Assembly (NCBI GenBank): GCA_016790705.1
Contig: JAEUOT010000009.1
Coordinates: forward strand, 1-40,280
DNA length: 40,280 bases
Reading direction: 5' to 3'
DNA from: Hydrogenophaga sp.
GTDB lineage: Bacteria > Pseudomonadota > Gammaproteobacteria > Burkholderiales > Burkholderiaceae_C
Shown here: positions 23,149-33,571 of the stretch, in pieces
How the letters are laid out: each line of letters starts with the position of its first letter
Numbering within the stretch: position 1 is the stretch's first letter
Position numbers and translations under genes: made by a program
The notes under the pieces: generated by a model
Told to the model about the DNA's origin: nothing
The model's database searches: none
What the model saw: only the letters and a program-made list of their open reading frames with translations

Positions 23149-24462
23149 TCAGGCGCTGGCGCCGGTGACGCGCCAGATCACGTCGCCCACGTCGTCGGCC
23201 ACCAGCAGCGAATGCCCGTCCGGCCCGATCGCGACACCCACCGGCCTGCCATAGGACACCGATTCGTCGGGCGCCAGAAAGCCGGACAGGATGTCGCGCG
23301 CCGGCCCCGCCGGACGGCCGTTGGCGAACGGCACGAACATCACCCGGTAACCGCTGAGCGTGCTGCGGTTCCACGAGCCGTGTTGCCCGATGACCATGCC
23401 ATCGGTGTCGAAGCCCGGCAGCGTGCCGGCCGGCATCCAGCAGAGGCCCAGCGACGCGGTGTGCCCGCCCAGCGCGTAGTCGGGCGTGCGCGCGGTGGCC
23501 ACCTTCGCCGGGTCCTGCGGCACGCGGTCGTCCACCGTCTGGCCCCAGTAGCAATACGGCCAGCCATAGAAACCACCGTCAGCGACCGCCGTCAGGTAGT
23601 CGGGCGGCGTCTCGTCGCCCAGGCCGTCGCGCTCGTTGACCACTGTCCAGAGCCGCTGCGAGGACGGCTCCCACGCCAGCCCCACCGGATTGCGCAAGCC
23701 GCCGGCGAAGACGCGGCAATCGTTCGTTTCCAGGTCCAACTCGTAGATGCAGGCACGGCCCTCCTCCGCCTCGAAACCGTGTTCAGCGATGTTGGAGAGC
23801 GAACCGACACCGACGTAGAGTCGCCGGCCGTCCGGGCTCGGCAACAGACTGCGCGTCCAGTGACCGCCGGGCTTGAAAGTGGTCAGGCGCCGCGCGGCAG
23901 CGCGGATCGCCGTCTCGCCCAGGGTGTAGTCGAACGCCATGACCCCGTCGGTGTTGCCGACATAGAACGTGTCGCCCAGCAATGCCATGCCAAAAGGCTG
24001 GCTCTGGTTCTCCAGCAACGCGAACCGCTCCTCAGCCACGCCGTCGCGATCCGCGTCGCGCAGCAGCGTAATGCGGTTGGGGCTTTCGCCGAAAGCCGCC
24101 GCGCGGCGCATGGTGGCGACCATCGCGTGGTCGAACAGGGCCCGCGGCTGGCCGCCAGACTGCAGCGCCTCGGCCACCGTCACGTCGCCGTTGGGCAGCA
24201 CCAGGATCCAGCGCGGATGTTTCAGTCCGGCCGCAAAGGCGTTGACCTTCAGGCCGGGGGAGGCGGTCGGCAACTGACCCGGCGCCCAGCCGCGCGCGGT
24301 CGGCATCTTCAGGGTCGGAATGCTGCCCTGTGGGCGTGCCGCCGGAATTTCCGGCGCCTCACCCACCGCCGGCGTTCGCGGACCGCCCTGCAGGCTGCGC
24401 CACTTCACGGCGCCGGCTCCCACCACCGCCACCACCTTCGCCAACACATCGTAAAAAACCAC
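23149..24462 (-). CDS. PQQ-type sugar (sorbosone) dehydrogenase family protein
   Basis: A six-bladed beta-propeller protein of 437 residues in the soluble glucose/sorbosone dehydrogenase family, which oxidises sugars using pyrroloquinoline quinone. Recognisable segments are LKHPRWILVLPNGDVTVAE, LPSPDGRRLYVGVGSLSNI, AGGLRNPVGLAWEP and the C-terminal YGRPVGVAIGPDG...LLVADDVGDVIWRV. The N-terminus has a short hydrophobic stretch (VLAKVVAVVGAGAV) that could be a weak anchor or signal. Start is GTG 24462, chosen for GGAG three bases upstream; an in-frame ATG 12 codons earlier lacks that. First gene of a three-gene operon with the DUF4038 hydrolase and ankyrin protein. No PQQ biosynthesis genes are in the window. 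Confidence 0.85.
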   Translation of the reverse strand: MVFYDVLAKVVAVVGAGAVKWRSLQGGPRTPAVGEAPEIPAARPQGSIPTLKMPTARGWAPGQLPTASPGLKVNAFAAGLKHPRWILVLPNGDVTVAEALQSGGQPRALFDHAMVATMRRAAAFGESPNRITLLRDADRDGVAEERFALLENQSQPFGMALLGDTFYVGNTDGVMAFDYTLGETAIRAAARRLTTFKPGGHWTRSLLPSPDGRRLYVGVGSLSNIAEHGFEAEEGRACIYELDLETNDCRVFAGGLRNPVGLAWEPSSQRLWTVVNERDGLGDETPPDYLTAVADGGFYGWPYCYWGQTVDDRVPQDPAKVATARTPDYALGGHTASLGLCWMPAGTLPGFDTDGMVIGQHGSWNRSTLSGYRVMFVPFANGRPAGPARDILSGFLAPDESVSYGRPVGVAIGPDGHSLLVADDVGDVIWRVTGASA

Positions 24463-24560
24463 GGTCTCCGTCCTTGTCTGGTTACCGAGGCCGGGCAAAG
24501 CGGTCGGCCTGCATCGACGCCATTGTCAGGTCCAGCAGACGCACAGGAGGCCGGTCCACA

Positions 24561-24600
24561 AAAAAGCCCCGGACAGTTTCCCGTCCGGGGCTTTTGTTTT
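24561..24600 (-). terminator. Strong rho-independent terminator of the PDH operon
   Basis: AAAAGCCCCGGAC pairs with GTCCGGGGCTTTT around an 8-base loop. On the minus strand it is followed by a run of U residues, 20 bases after the lpdA stop. The A/U-flanked stem is nearly symmetric, so it could also work on the plus strand. Confidence 0.92.
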
Positions 24601-24618
24601 CAGCAGCGCTGAAGCGGC

Positions 24619-26445
24619 TTACTTCTTCGACGGCGGCAGGTCGGTACACGACCCATGCGCCACCTCCGCCGCCATGCCGATGCTCTCGCCCAGCGTGGGG
24701 TGCGGGTGGATGGTCTTGCCGATATCCACCGCGTCGGCGCCCATCTCGATGGCCAACGCGATCTCGCCGATCATGTCGCCCGCGTGCGTGCCCACGATGC
24801 CACCGCCCAGGATCTTGCCGTGGCCATGGGCTTCCGGGCTGTCGTCGAACAGCAGCTTGGTGAAGCCTTCGTCGCGGCCGTTGGCGATGGCGCGGCCCGA
24901 AGCCGTCCAGGGGAACAGGCCCTTCTTGACCTTGATGCCCTGCGCCTTGGCCTGGTCCTCGGTCAGGCCCACCCAGGCCACCTCGGGGTCGGTGTAAGCC
25001 ACGCTGGGGATCACGCGGGCGTTGAACGCGGCCGCGGCCAGCTCCTGGTTGCCCTGCAGTTCACCGGCGATCACCTCGGCCGCCACGTGCGCCTCGTGCA
25101 CCGCCTTGTGCGCCAGCATGGGCTGGCCCACGATGTCGCCGATGGCGAAGATGTGCGGCACGTTGGTGCGCATCTGGATGTCGACGTTGATGAAGCCCCG
25201 GTCGGTCACCGCCACGCCAGCCTTGTCGGCGGCGATCTTCTTGCCGTTGGGGGTGCGGCCCACAGCCTGCAGCACCAGGTCGTAGGTGCCTTCGCTCTTG
25301 GTGCCGTCCAAGCCCTCGAACTGCACCTTGATGCCTTCGGGCGTCGCTTCCGCCCCAACCGTCTTGGTCTTGAGCATGATGTTGTCGAAGCGGCCCTTGT
25401 TCATCTTCTCCCAGACCTTGACGAGGTCGCGGTCGGCGCCCTGCATCAGGCCGTCCATCATCTCGACCACGTCCAGGCGGGCGCCCAGCGTGCTGTACAC
25501 CGTGCCCATCTCCAGGCCGATGATGCCGCCGCCGACGATCAGCATCTTCTTGGGCACGCCCTTGAGCGCCAGCGCGCCGGTCGAGTCCACGATGCGCTCG
25601 TCCTGCGGGAAGAACGGCAGGCGCACCGCCTGCGAACCGGCGGCGATGATGCATTTCTTGAAGGCCACGACCTTCTTGGTGCCGGTCTTGTCTTGGCCGG
25701 TGCCTGTCGTCTCTTCCACTTCGACGTGGTTGGGACCGACGAAGGCACCGTAGCCGCGCACGGTGATGACCTTGCGCATCTTGGCCATCGCCGCCAGACC
25801 ACCGGTCAGCTTGGCGATGACCTTTTCCTTGTGGGCGCGCAGCTTGTCCACGCTCACCGTGGGCTTGCCGAATTCCACGCCCAAGTCGCCCAGGTGCGAG
25901 ACCTCGTCCATGACCGCGGCCACGTGCAGCAGCGCCTTGGACGGGATGCAGCCCACGTTGAGGCAGACGCCGCCCAGCTGGGCGTAGCGCTCGACGATGA
26001 CGACCTTCAGGCCCAGGTCGGCGGCGCGGAAGGCGGCCGAGTAGCCGCCGGGGCCGGCGCCCAGCACCAGCACGTCGCATTCGATGTCGGCCGAGCCGCC
26101 GAAGCTGGCGGCCGTAGGGGCCACCACCGGCGCAGCGGCCGGGGCCGCAGCGGGGGTGGCTGCTGCAGCCGCAGGTGCAGCAGCCGGCGCAGGAGCCGGC
26201 GCAGCGCCCTCCGCGTCCAGCACCAGCACCACCGAGCCTTCGCTGACCTTGTCACCCAGCTTGACCTTGAGTTCTTTCACCACGCCGGCGTGCGACGAGG
26301 GAATCTCCATCGAGGCCTTGTCGGACTCGACCGTGATGAGGCTCTGTTCGGCCTTGACGGTGTCGCCCGGCTTGACCAGCAGTTCGATGACCGCAACCTC
26401 GTCGAAGTCACCGATGTCGGGAACCTTGATGTCCATGAGTGCCAT
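24619..26445 (-). CDS. lpdA: Dihydrolipoyl dehydrogenase (E3) of PDH with fused lipoyl domain
   Basis: Reoxidises the lipoyl arms of the pyruvate dehydrogenase complex. The 608-residue protein has an N-terminal lipoyl domain (1-80, lipoyl-Lys43 in ESDKASME), an Ala/Pro linker, then the E3 module: FAD motif [12 protein letters not shown] near 130, redox CLNVGC near 159-164, NAD motif [13 protein letters not shown] near 300 and the C-terminal HPHPTLGE near 580. The lipoyl-E3 fusion is the common betaproteobacterial and Neisseria form and distinguishes it from the shorter E3 of the suc operon. Last gene of aceE-aceF-lpdA, 15 bases after aceF, followed by a strong terminator. Confidence 0.97.
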   Translation of the reverse strand: MALMDIKVPDIGDFDEVAVIELLVKPGDTVKAEQSLITVESDKASMEIPSSHAGVVKELKVKLGDKVSEGSVVLVLDAEGAAPAPAPAAAPAAAAATPAAAPAAAPVVAPTAASFGGSADIECDVLVLGAGPGGYSAAFRAADLGLKVVIVERYAQLGGVCLNVGCIPSKALLHVAAVMDEVSHLGDLGVEFGKPTVSVDKLRAHKEKVIAKLTGGLAAMAKMRKVITVRGYGAFVGPNHVEVEETTGTGQDKTGTKKVVAFKKCIIAAGSQAVRLPFFPQDERIVDSTGALALKGVPKKMLIVGGGIIGLEMGTVYSTLGARLDVVEMMDGLMQGADRDLVKVWEKMNKGRFDNIMLKTKTVGAEATPEGIKVQFEGLDGTKSEGTYDLVLQAVGRTPNGKKIAADKAGVAVTDRGFINVDIQMRTNVPHIFAIGDIVGQPMLAHKAVHEAHVAAEVIAGELQGNQELAAAAFNARVIPSVAYTDPEVAWVGLTEDQAKAQGIKVKKGLFPWTASGRAIANGRDEGFTKLLFDDSPEAHGHGKILGGGIVGTHAGDMIGEIALAIEMGADAVDIGKTIHPHPTLGESIGMAAEVAHGSCTDLPPSKK

Positions 26446-26460
26446 GTTCCGGTTCCCTTC

Positions 26461-28122
26461 TTACAGCAGCACGCGACGGAAGTCGCCGAGGATCTGGCCG
26501 AGGTACGCATTGAAGCGCGCCGCCGCAGCGCCGTCGATCACGCGATGGTCCCAGGTCAGCGACAGCGGCAGCATCAGGCGCGGCACGAAAGCCTTGCCGT
26601 CCCACACCGGTTCCATCTGGCTCTTGCAGACGCCGAGGATGGCGACTTCGGGCGCATTGATGATGGGCGTGAAGTAACGCCCACCGATGCCACCCAGCGA
26701 GGAGATGGTGAAGGTGGCGCCGGACATGTCGGCCGGGCCGAGCTTGCCGTCGCGCGCTTTCTTGGCGAGTTCGCCCATTTCCTGGCTGATCTGCAGCACG
26801 CCCTTCTTGTCGGCGTCCTTGATGACGGGCACGACCAGGCCGTTGGGCGTGTCGGCCGCAAAACCGATGTGCCAGTAGTTCTTGTAGACCAGCGAATCGC
26901 CGTCCAGCGAGCTGTTGAACTCGGGGAACTTCTTGAGCGCGGCGACGGACGCCTTGATCAGGAAGGCCAGCATCGTGACCTTCACACCGCTCTTCTCGTT
27001 TTCCTTGTTGGTGGAGACGCGGAAGGCTTCGAGGTCGGTGATGTCGGCGTCGTCGTGGTTGGTGACGGCCGGGATCATGATCGCGTTGCGCAGCAGGTTG
27101 GCGCCGCTGATCTTCTTGATGCGACCCAGTTCCTTGCGCTCGATCGGGCCGAACTTGGCGAAATCCACCTTCGGCCAGGGGATCAGGCCCAGCTCGGAGC
27201 CGCCACCGCCGGACGATGCCGGGGCCTTGGCGGCCTGCGCCTTGGTCTGCAGGCTACCGGTCATGACCGACTTGGTGAAGGACTGGATGTCTTCGGCCGT
27301 GATGCGCCCTTTCAGGCCCGAGCCTTTGACTTCGTCCAGCGGCACGCCCAGTTCGCGGGCGAACTTGCGCACCGAAGGCGAGGCGTGCGGCAGACCCAGC
27401 GCCGGGGTGGCGGTGGGGTTGTGGGCGGGAGCGGCGGTCGGAGCCGACGCGACAGCAGCGACGACCGGAGCCGCCACAGCCACCGCGGCTGCAGGAGCGG
27501 CCAGAGGGGCGGCGGCAGCCGGTGCGGGAGCTGCGGCGCCCGCAGCGCCCTCCAGGATCGCCAGCAGGTCGCCGATGTTGACCTTGTCGCCGACCTTGAC
27601 CTTGAGTTCCTTGAGCACGCCAGCGTGCGAGGACGGGATTTCCATCGAGGCCTTGTCGGATTCGACCGTGATCAGGCTCTGCTCGACCTTGATGCTGTCG
27701 CCGGGTTTGACGAACACCTCGATGATGGCAACGTCCTTGAAATCGCCGATGTCGGGCACGCGCACCTCCACCGGACCTGCGGCTGCGGGCGCGGTGGCCG
27801 GCGCAGCCACCGGGGCTGCTGCTGGGGCCGGAGCCGGAGCAGCGGCGGCAGGTGCCGCAGCGGGCGCCGGCGCAGTGGCCTCACCGGCGGCTTCCACCAC
27901 CAGCACCACCGAGCCTTCGCTGACCTTGTCGCCCAGGGCCACGCGCAGTTCCTTGACCACGCCAGCGGTGCTCGACGGGATTTCCATCGAGGCCTTGTCG
28001 CTCTCGACCGTGATCAGCGACTGCTCGGCCTTGACCGCGTCGCCCACCTTGACCAGCAGTTCGATGACCGCCACTTCGTCGAAGTCGCCGATGTCCGGGA
28101 CCTTCACTTCTATCAGTGCCAT
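26461..28122 (-). CDS. aceF: Dihydrolipoyllysine acetyltransferase, E2 of PDH
   Basis: Core of the pyruvate dehydrogenase complex, passing acetyl groups to CoA. The 553-residue protein carries two lipoyl domains (about 1-80 and 118-195, each with [12 protein letters not shown]), separated by Ala/Pro-rich flexible linkers, then a peripheral-subunit-binding domain (about 244-280, [18 protein letters not shown]) and the acyltransferase domain with the catalytic [10 protein letters not shown] near 523. The two-lipoyl count is between the one of many bacteria and the three of E. coli. ATG start at 28122. It lies 19 bases after aceE. Confidence 0.97.
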   Translation of the reverse strand: MALIEVKVPDIGDFDEVAVIELLVKVGDAVKAEQSLITVESDKASMEIPSSTAGVVKELRVALGDKVSEGSVVLVVEAAGEATAPAPAAAPAAAAPAPAPAAAPVAAPATAPAAAGPVEVRVPDIGDFKDVAIIEVFVKPGDSIKVEQSLITVESDKASMEIPSSHAGVLKELKVKVGDKVNIGDLLAILEGAAGAAAPAPAAAAPLAAPAAAVAVAAPVVAAVASAPTAAPAHNPTATPALGLPHASPSVRKFARELGVPLDEVKGSGLKGRITAEDIQSFTKSVMTGSLQTKAQAAKAPASSGGGGSELGLIPWPKVDFAKFGPIERKELGRIKKISGANLLRNAIMIPAVTNHDDADITDLEAFRVSTNKENEKSGVKVTMLAFLIKASVAALKKFPEFNSSLDGDSLVYKNYWHIGFAADTPNGLVVPVIKDADKKGVLQISQEMGELAKKARDGKLGPADMSGATFTISSLGGIGGRYFTPIINAPEVAILGVCKSQMEPVWDGKAFVPRLMLPLSLTWDHRVIDGAAAARFNAYLGQILGDFRRVLL

Positions 28123-28141
28123 GTTGTGTCTCCGGATGGTG

Positions 28142-30844
28142 TCAGGCGTTCAGCGGGTTGACCTTGTCGGTCTTGATGCCGTATTTCTTGATGGCTTCGG
28201 CGACCTTGGCCACGGGCAGCTTGCCCTCTTCCGCCAAGGCCCGCAGGGCGGCGACCACGATGTAGTGACGGTTGATCTCGAAGTGTTCGCGCAGCTTGCT
28301 GCGGAAATCGCTGCGGCCGAAGCCGTCGGTGCCCAGCACTTTGTAGATGCGATCCCTCGGGACGAAGGAGCGGATCTGCTCGGCATAGGCCTTGATGTAG
28401 TCAGTCGACGCCACCACCGGACCCGCATGCTTGCCCAGTTGCTGTGCCACGAACGGGACGCGCTGCGGCTCGGTCGGGTGCAGCAGGTTCCAGCGCTCGG
28501 CGTCCTGGCCATCGCGGGCCAGTTCGTTGAAGCTCGGGCAGCTCCACACGTCGGCCTGCACACCCCAGTCGGTGGCCAGCAGGGCCTGCGCAGCGATCGA
28601 CTCGCGCAGGATGGTGCCGGAGCCCAGCAGTTGCACGCGCTTGTCGCCTTCGGCGCCGGGCTTGCAAAGGTACATGCCCTTGATGATCTGCTCTTCCGTG
28701 CCGGCGGTCAGGCCTGGCATCGCGTAGTTCTCGTTGAGCAGCGTCAGGTAGTAGAAGACGTTGTCCTGCTTTTCCACCATGCGTTTGAGGCCGTGGTGCA
28801 GGATGACCGCGACTTCGTGCGCGAAGGTCGGGTCGTAGGTCACGCAGTTCGGGATCGTGCCGGCCAGGATGTGGCTGTGGCCGTCTTCGTGCTGCAGGCC
28901 TTCGCCGTTCAGCGTGGTCCGGCCGGAAGTACCGCCCAGCAGGAAACCGCGCGCCTGCATGTCGCCCGCCGCCCAGGCCAGGTCACCGATACGCTGGAAA
29001 CCGAACATCGAGTAGTACACGTAGAACGGAATCATGATCCGGTTCGACGTGCTGTAGCTTGTGGCGGCGGCGATCCAGCTGCTCATGCCGCCGGCCTCGT
29101 TGATGCCTTCCTGCAGGATCTGGCCGGCCTTGTCCTCGCGGTAGTACATCACCTGGTCCTTGTCGACCGGGGTGTACTGCTGGCCTGCGGGGTTGTAGAT
29201 ACCGACCTGACGGAACAGGCCTTCCATGCCGAAGGTGCGGGCCTCGTCCACTAGGATGGGCACCACACGCGGTCCCAGCGCCTGGTCGCGCAGCAGTTGC
29301 GTCAGGAAGCGCACATAGGCCTGCGTGGTGGAAATCTCGCGTCCTTCGGCGGTCGGCTCCAGCACAGCCTTGAACGTCTCCAGCGAAGGCACGGTGAAGC
29401 TCTCGTCGGCCTTGGTGCGACGGTGCGGCAGGTAACCGCCCAGGGCCTTGCGGCGGGCGTGCAGATATTGCATTTCCGGCGTGTCGTCGGCCGGCTTGTA
29501 GAACGGGATCTTGGGCAGCTCACTGTCCGGGATCGGGATGTTGAAGCGGTCGCGCATGTAGCGGACGTCTTCGTCGGTGAGCTTCTTGGTCTGGTGGACC
29601 GTGTTCTTGCCTTCGCCCGCCTTGCCCATGCCGAAGCCCTTCACGGTCTTGATCAGCATCACGGTCGGCTGGCCTTTGTGGTTGACCGCGCGGTGGTAGG
29701 CCGCGTAGACCTTCTGCGGGTCGTGCCCACCTCGGCGCAGGTTCCAGATTTCGTCGTCCGTCATGTGGGCAACGAGTTCGAGGGCCTTCGGGTCGCGGCC
29801 GAAAAAGTGCTTGCGGACATAGGCCCCATCGTTGGCCTTGAAGGCCTGGTAGTCGCCGTCCAGCGTCTCCATCATGATCTTGCGCAACGCGCCATCCTTG
29901 TCGCGCGCCAGCAGCGGGTCCCAGTTGCTGCCCCACAGCAGCTTGATCACGTTCCAGCCGGAACCGCGGAACTCACCTTCAAGCTCCTGGATGATCTTGC
30001 CGTTGCCACGCACCGGACCGTCCAGGCGCTGCAGGTTGCAGTTGATGACGAAGATCAGGTTGTCCAGGTTCTCACGGGCGGCCAGGCTGATCGCGCCCAG
30101 CGACTCGACCTCATCCATTTCGCCGTCGCCGCAGAACACCCAGACCTTGCGGTTCTCGGTGTTGGCGATGCCGCGGGCGTGCAGGTACTTCAGGAAACGC
30201 GCCTGGTAGATCGCCATCAGCGGGCCCAAGCCCATCGACACGGTCGGGAACTGCCAGAACTCGGGCATGAGCTTGGGGTGCGGGTAGCTCGACAGCCCCT
30301 TGCCGTCCACTTCCTGGCGGAAGTTCAGCAACTGCTCCTCGGTCAATCGGCCTTCCAGAAATGCCCGCGCATAGACACCTGGCGCCACGTGGCCTTGGAT
30401 ATAGATGCAGTCGCCGCCGTGGCCTTCGCTCTCGGCATGCCAGAAATGATTGAAGCCGGCACCGAACATGTGGGCCAACGAGGCGAAGGACCCGATGTGT
30501 CCACCGAGATCACCTCCATCTTCGGGGTTGTGCCGGTTGGCCTTGACCACCATCGCCATCGCGTTCCAGCGCATGTAGGCGCGCAGTCGCTCTTCGATCT
30601 CGATGTTGCCGGGGCACCGGACCTCTTCGGTCGGTTCGATCGTATTGATGTAGCCGGTGTTGGCCGAAAACGGCATGTCGATGCTGTGTTGCCGGGCTTC
30701 CTCCAGCAGTTGCTCCAACAGGAAGTGGGCGCGCTCGGGGCCCTCTTTCTCGATGACGGCGGCCAGCGCCTCCATCCATTCGCGGGTTTCCTGACTGTCG
30801 ATGTCCCCGGAGCCCGGGTGGTTCTGAGCGTCGGACGCTGCCAT
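28142..30844 (-). CDS. aceE: Pyruvate dehydrogenase E1 component (homodimeric)
   Basis: Thiamine-diphosphate enzyme that decarboxylates pyruvate and acetylates the AceF lipoyl arms. The 900-residue length and segments such as [18 protein letters not shown], the TPP motif [15 protein letters not shown] (near 236), [15 protein letters not shown] and [18 protein letters not shown] identify the homodimeric AceE type. Start is ATG 30844 with AGGAG seven bases upstream; an in-frame extension of 29 codons runs into the AT-rich promoter region. First gene of aceE-aceF-lpdA and divergent from the kinase at 31013. Confidence 0.98.
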   Translation of the reverse strand: MAASDAQNHPGSGDIDSQETREWMEALAAVIEKEGPERAHFLLEQLLEEARQHSIDMPFSANTGYINTIEPTEEVRCPGNIEIEERLRAYMRWNAMAMVVKANRHNPEDGGDLGGHIGSFASLAHMFGAGFNHFWHAESEGHGGDCIYIQGHVAPGVYARAFLEGRLTEEQLLNFRQEVDGKGLSSYPHPKLMPEFWQFPTVSMGLGPLMAIYQARFLKYLHARGIANTENRKVWVFCGDGEMDEVESLGAISLAARENLDNLIFVINCNLQRLDGPVRGNGKIIQELEGEFRGSGWNVIKLLWGSNWDPLLARDKDGALRKIMMETLDGDYQAFKANDGAYVRKHFFGRDPKALELVAHMTDDEIWNLRRGGHDPQKVYAAYHRAVNHKGQPTVMLIKTVKGFGMGKAGEGKNTVHQTKKLTDEDVRYMRDRFNIPIPDSELPKIPFYKPADDTPEMQYLHARRKALGGYLPHRRTKADESFTVPSLETFKAVLEPTAEGREISTTQAYVRFLTQLLRDQALGPRVVPILVDEARTFGMEGLFRQVGIYNPAGQQYTPVDKDQVMYYREDKAGQILQEGINEAGGMSSWIAAATSYSTSNRIMIPFYVYYSMFGFQRIGDLAWAAGDMQARGFLLGGTSGRTTLNGEGLQHEDGHSHILAGTIPNCVTYDPTFAHEVAVILHHGLKRMVEKQDNVFYYLTLLNENYAMPGLTAGTEEQIIKGMYLCKPGAEGDKRVQLLGSGTILRESIAAQALLATDWGVQADVWSCPSFNELARDGQDAERWNLLHPTEPQRVPFVAQQLGKHAGPVVASTDYIKAYAEQIRSFVPRDRIYKVLGTDGFGRSDFRSKLREHFEINRHYIVVAALRALAEEGKLPVAKVAEAIKKYGIKTDKVNPLNA

Positions 30845-30901
30845 GTCTGTCTCCTGAAAGTGTCTGAACGGCCTGATGGTGTGTGGTGCCTCAGTGTGGC
30901 G

Positions 30902-31012
30902 GATTCTTTCACAAAATTTTATTGATTTCAATATGTGCTTTGTGATTTCATTATGTGGTATTTCAGAATATCAAATCTGTAGCAAATGACAGGCCCCCGT
31001 ACACTCTGACGC
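30902..31012. promoter_or_regulatory. Divergent AT-rich control region of aceE and the PAS kinase
   Basis: The AT content is well above that of the surroundings. Two 15-nt direct repeats with one mismatch, TGATTTCAATATGTG (30923-30937) and TGATTTCATTATGTG (30943-30957), are spaced 20 bases, two helical turns. An ATTGA-TT-TCAAT inverted repeat (30921-30932) and a CACAAA...TTTGTG pair (30910-30915, 30939-30944) overlap them. On the minus strand TTGAAA-N17-AAGAAT is a plausible aceE promoter within the repeats. The -35/-10 of the kinase gene are not clear. Confidence 0.6.
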
Positions 31013-33571
31013 ATGATTCCCGCGCCCGATTCGCCCCCACCACACCAGGAGAGCAGCACCCCACTGGGCTGGTGGCGTCGCTGGTGGCGACGACTCCCTC
31101 CTTCCAGGCAGGATCGCTTCGCTACCCTCGCACCGCTGCTGTCGGTGCTTTTGTTCCTCTCTGCGATCGTGGTGGCCATCACCTACCTGCGCTACGAAGA
31201 ACTCGACCGCGAACAGGAGGCGGTGACCCGGGACGTCGAGTACGCACAGCAGCGCCTGCGTCTGCGCCTGCTGGAGCGGCAGGAGCAGCTCATGCGCCTG
31301 GCGCGCGAGGTCGACAACAAGGAAATCAACACCGAAGAATTCGAGTTCCAGGCCGAAACCCTGATCAGCCAGTTCCCCGAGCTTCAGGCCATCACCTGGA
31401 TCGACGGGCACCGCACGGTGCAGGCCAGCTACGCCTCGCCCAGCGCACCTGCTGCCTCGAACCACCCGCAGAGCAGCCTGCTCTCGAGCGCCGACATGGA
31501 CGGCTCCTTCGAGCTGGCCCGCGATCTGAGGCAACCGGTCTACTCCCGCCCCATCGGTGAGGAGCCCCGTCTGGCCAGCCTGATCCTGCAGGTCCCGCTG
31601 ACCGAGCAGGGGCGGTTCGCCGGAACGGTGATGGGGGAATACTCGGTCGACGGCCTGATGCGCTTTGGCATGCCGCCCGAGGTGATGTCGCGGTATGCGG
31701 TGGCGCTGATGGACGACCGCGGGCGAGTGCTGGCCGGCAACCTGCAATCCCCCAGCACCGTGCTGAGACTGCTGCCCTGGTCGGCCCAGCCGATGGAGCA
31801 CGAGGTTCCGGTTTCGCCTGTCGGCAACGGACTGATCCTCAAGGCACAGGGCTACCGCACGTCGCAGGACATCGTCGGCAGCGGCTTCATCTGGGTGATC
31901 GGCGCGCTGTCGGCGTTGACGGTGTGGATGCTGTTGGGCACCTGGCGCCACACCCGTCGCCGGGTACAGGCGCAACAGGCCCTGATGGCGGAGACCAACT
32001 TCCGTCGCGCCATGGAGAACTCGATGCTGACCGGCATGCGCGCCTTGGACATGCAGGGTCGGATCACCTATGTGAACCCCGCCTTCTGCTCCATGACGGG
32101 CTGGACGGAGAGCGAGCTGGTCGGTCGCACGGCGCCGTTCCCCTACTGGCCGCAGGACGACCACGACCAGTTGGCCGCGCGCCTGGAGGACGAGCTGAGC
32201 GGGCGTTCGACGCCCGGCGGTTTCGAGGTCCGGGTGCAGCGGCGCGATGGCAGCATCTTTGACGCCCGGATGTATGTCTCGCCACTGATCGATCCGAACG
32301 GACACCAGACCGGCTGGATGACGTCGATGACGGACATCACCGAGCCCAAGCGCATCCGGGAAGAGCTGTCAGCCTCCTACGAGCGCTTCACCACCGTGCT
32401 GGAATCGCTGGACGCGGCGGTATCGGTGGCGCCGCTGGGCAGCGACGAGATGCTGTTCGCCAACAAGATGTACCGGCTGTGGTTCGGCACGCGTGGCCAG
32501 GGCCACCGACAGCTGGTGGACCGCGCGGGCAACCAGCCCACCACCGCCAGTCCCGACAACGGGGACGCGGTGGATGCTTTTGCCGGCATGCCGACCGATG
32601 CGCTGACCGATGCGGGCGCCGAGAATGCCGAGGTCTTCGTCGAAGACCTGGACCGCTGGCTGGAGGTTCGCACGCGTTACCTGACCTGGGTGGATGGGCG
32701 GCTGGCGCAGATGGTGATCGCCAGTGACATCACCCCGCGCCGCAATGCCGAAGAACAGGCCGCCCGCCAGGCCGAGCGGGCCCAGACGGCCAGCCGCCTG
32801 ATCACCATGGGTGAAATGGCTTCCAGCGTGGCACACGAACTCAACCAGCCGCTCACGGCCATCAGCAACTACTGCCACGGCATGATCTCGCGCCTGAAGG
32901 AGCAGCGCATCACCGAGGAAGACATGCTGGCCGCGCTGGAGAAGACCGCCCGGCAGGCCCAACGTGCGGGCCAGATCATCCAGCGCATCCGCGCCTTCGT
33001 GAAGCGCAGCGAACCCAACCCGATGCCATCCGACGTGGCGCAGATGGTGAGCAACGCGATCGAGCTGGCCGACATCGAGCTGCGGCGCCAGCAGGTCCGC
33101 CTCTCGCCCTACGTCGCGGCGCGACTGCCCAGCCTGATGGTCGACCCCATCCTGATCGAGCAGGTGCTGATCAATCTGCTCAAGAACGCCGGTGAAGCCA
33201 TCCTGCAGGCGGGGCGAGCACCGGGCGAGCGCTACATCGAACTGCGTGTCGGGCCGCGTCGCATCGAAGAGCAGCAGGTGGTCGAGTTCTCAGTGCGTGA
33301 CTCAGGACGGGGTGTCCCCGCCGAAATGATCGAGCGCATCTACGAAGCCTTCTACAGCACCAAGAGCGAAGGCATGGGCATCGGCCTGAAGCTGTGCCGC
33401 AGCATCGTCGAGTCGCACCACGGCAGGATGCAGGTACAGAACATCTACAATGGGGAAGAGGTCGTCGGTTGCTGCTTCAGTTTCTGGATCCCGGTTCAGT
33501 CGCGACTGGTGGCGGAATCCGGTCGGGCAGCGTCGGCGGCGTCGTTGACGGACAACGAGAGAGCAAGATGA
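31013..33571 (+). CDS. Membrane PAS sensor histidine kinase of a FixL/FixJ-like pair
   Basis: An 852-residue kinase with TM1 (about 39-58), a periplasmic domain (about 60-288), TM2 (about 290-310), a PAS domain (about 325-447, ending SMTDITEPKR), a second degenerate PAS-like segment (about 452-578, ending IASDITPRRN), HisKA with His608 in SSVAHELNQPLTAISNY, and HATPase_c with Asn725 (NLLKNAGEAI), DSGRGVP and GMGIGLKLC. The HELNQPL box is typical of kinases paired with FixJ/LuxR-type regulators. The stop overlaps the start of the regulator gene (ATGA). It is divergent from aceE, so sensing of a carbon or redox cue that controls PDH is plausible but unproven. Confidence 0.94.
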   Translation: MIPAPDSPPPHQESSTPLGWWRRWWRRLPPSRQDRFATLAPLLSVLLFLSAIVVAITYLRYEELDREQEAVTRDVEYAQQRLRLRLLERQEQLMRLAREVDNKEINTEEFEFQAETLISQFPELQAITWIDGHRTVQASYASPSAPAASNHPQSSLLSSADMDGSFELARDLRQPVYSRPIGEEPRLASLILQVPLTEQGRFAGTVMGEYSVDGLMRFGMPPEVMSRYAVALMDDRGRVLAGNLQSPSTVLRLLPWSAQPMEHEVPVSPVGNGLILKAQGYRTSQDIVGSGFIWVIGALSALTVWMLLGTWRHTRRRVQAQQALMAETNFRRAMENSMLTGMRALDMQGRITYVNPAFCSMTGWTESELVGRTAPFPYWPQDDHDQLAARLEDELSGRSTPGGFEVRVQRRDGSIFDARMYVSPLIDPNGHQTGWMTSMTDITEPKRIREELSASYERFTTVLESLDAAVSVAPLGSDEMLFANKMYRLWFGTRGQGHRQLVDRAGNQPTTASPDNGDAVDAFAGMPTDALTDAGAENAEVFVEDLDRWLEVRTRYLTWVDGRLAQMVIASDITPRRNAEEQAARQAERAQTASRLITMGEMASSVAHELNQPLTAISNYCHGMISRLKEQRITEEDMLAALEKTARQAQRAGQIIQRIRAFVKRSEPNPMPSDVAQMVSNAIELADIELRRQQVRLSPYVAARLPSLMVDPILIEQVLINLLKNAGEAILQAGRAPGERYIELRVGPRRIEEQQVVEFSVRDSGRGVPAEMIERIYEAFYSTKSEGMGIGLKLCRSIVESHHGRMQVQNIYNGEEVVGCCFSFWIPVQSRLVAESGRAASAASLTDNERAR

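Noticed and set aside
26200-28122. Direct repeats that could be mistaken for a mobile element or CRISPR array
   Set aside because: They are the conserved lipoyl-domain and Ala/Pro-linker coding segments of AceF and LpdA, in frame and in one operon.
24655-28161. A 1168-codon open frame on the plus strand opposite aceF and lpdA
   Set aside because: It is the high-GC antisense shadow of two clear genes. Its His/Asp/Arg-rich composition, lack of any domain and full overlap with conserved enzymes on the other strand argue against coding.
30921-30932. FNR/Anr or PdhR box in the aceE upstream region
   Set aside because: ATTGATTTCAAT has the wrong spacing for TTGAT-N4-ATCAA and does not match the ATTGGT-N3-ACCAAT PdhR site.
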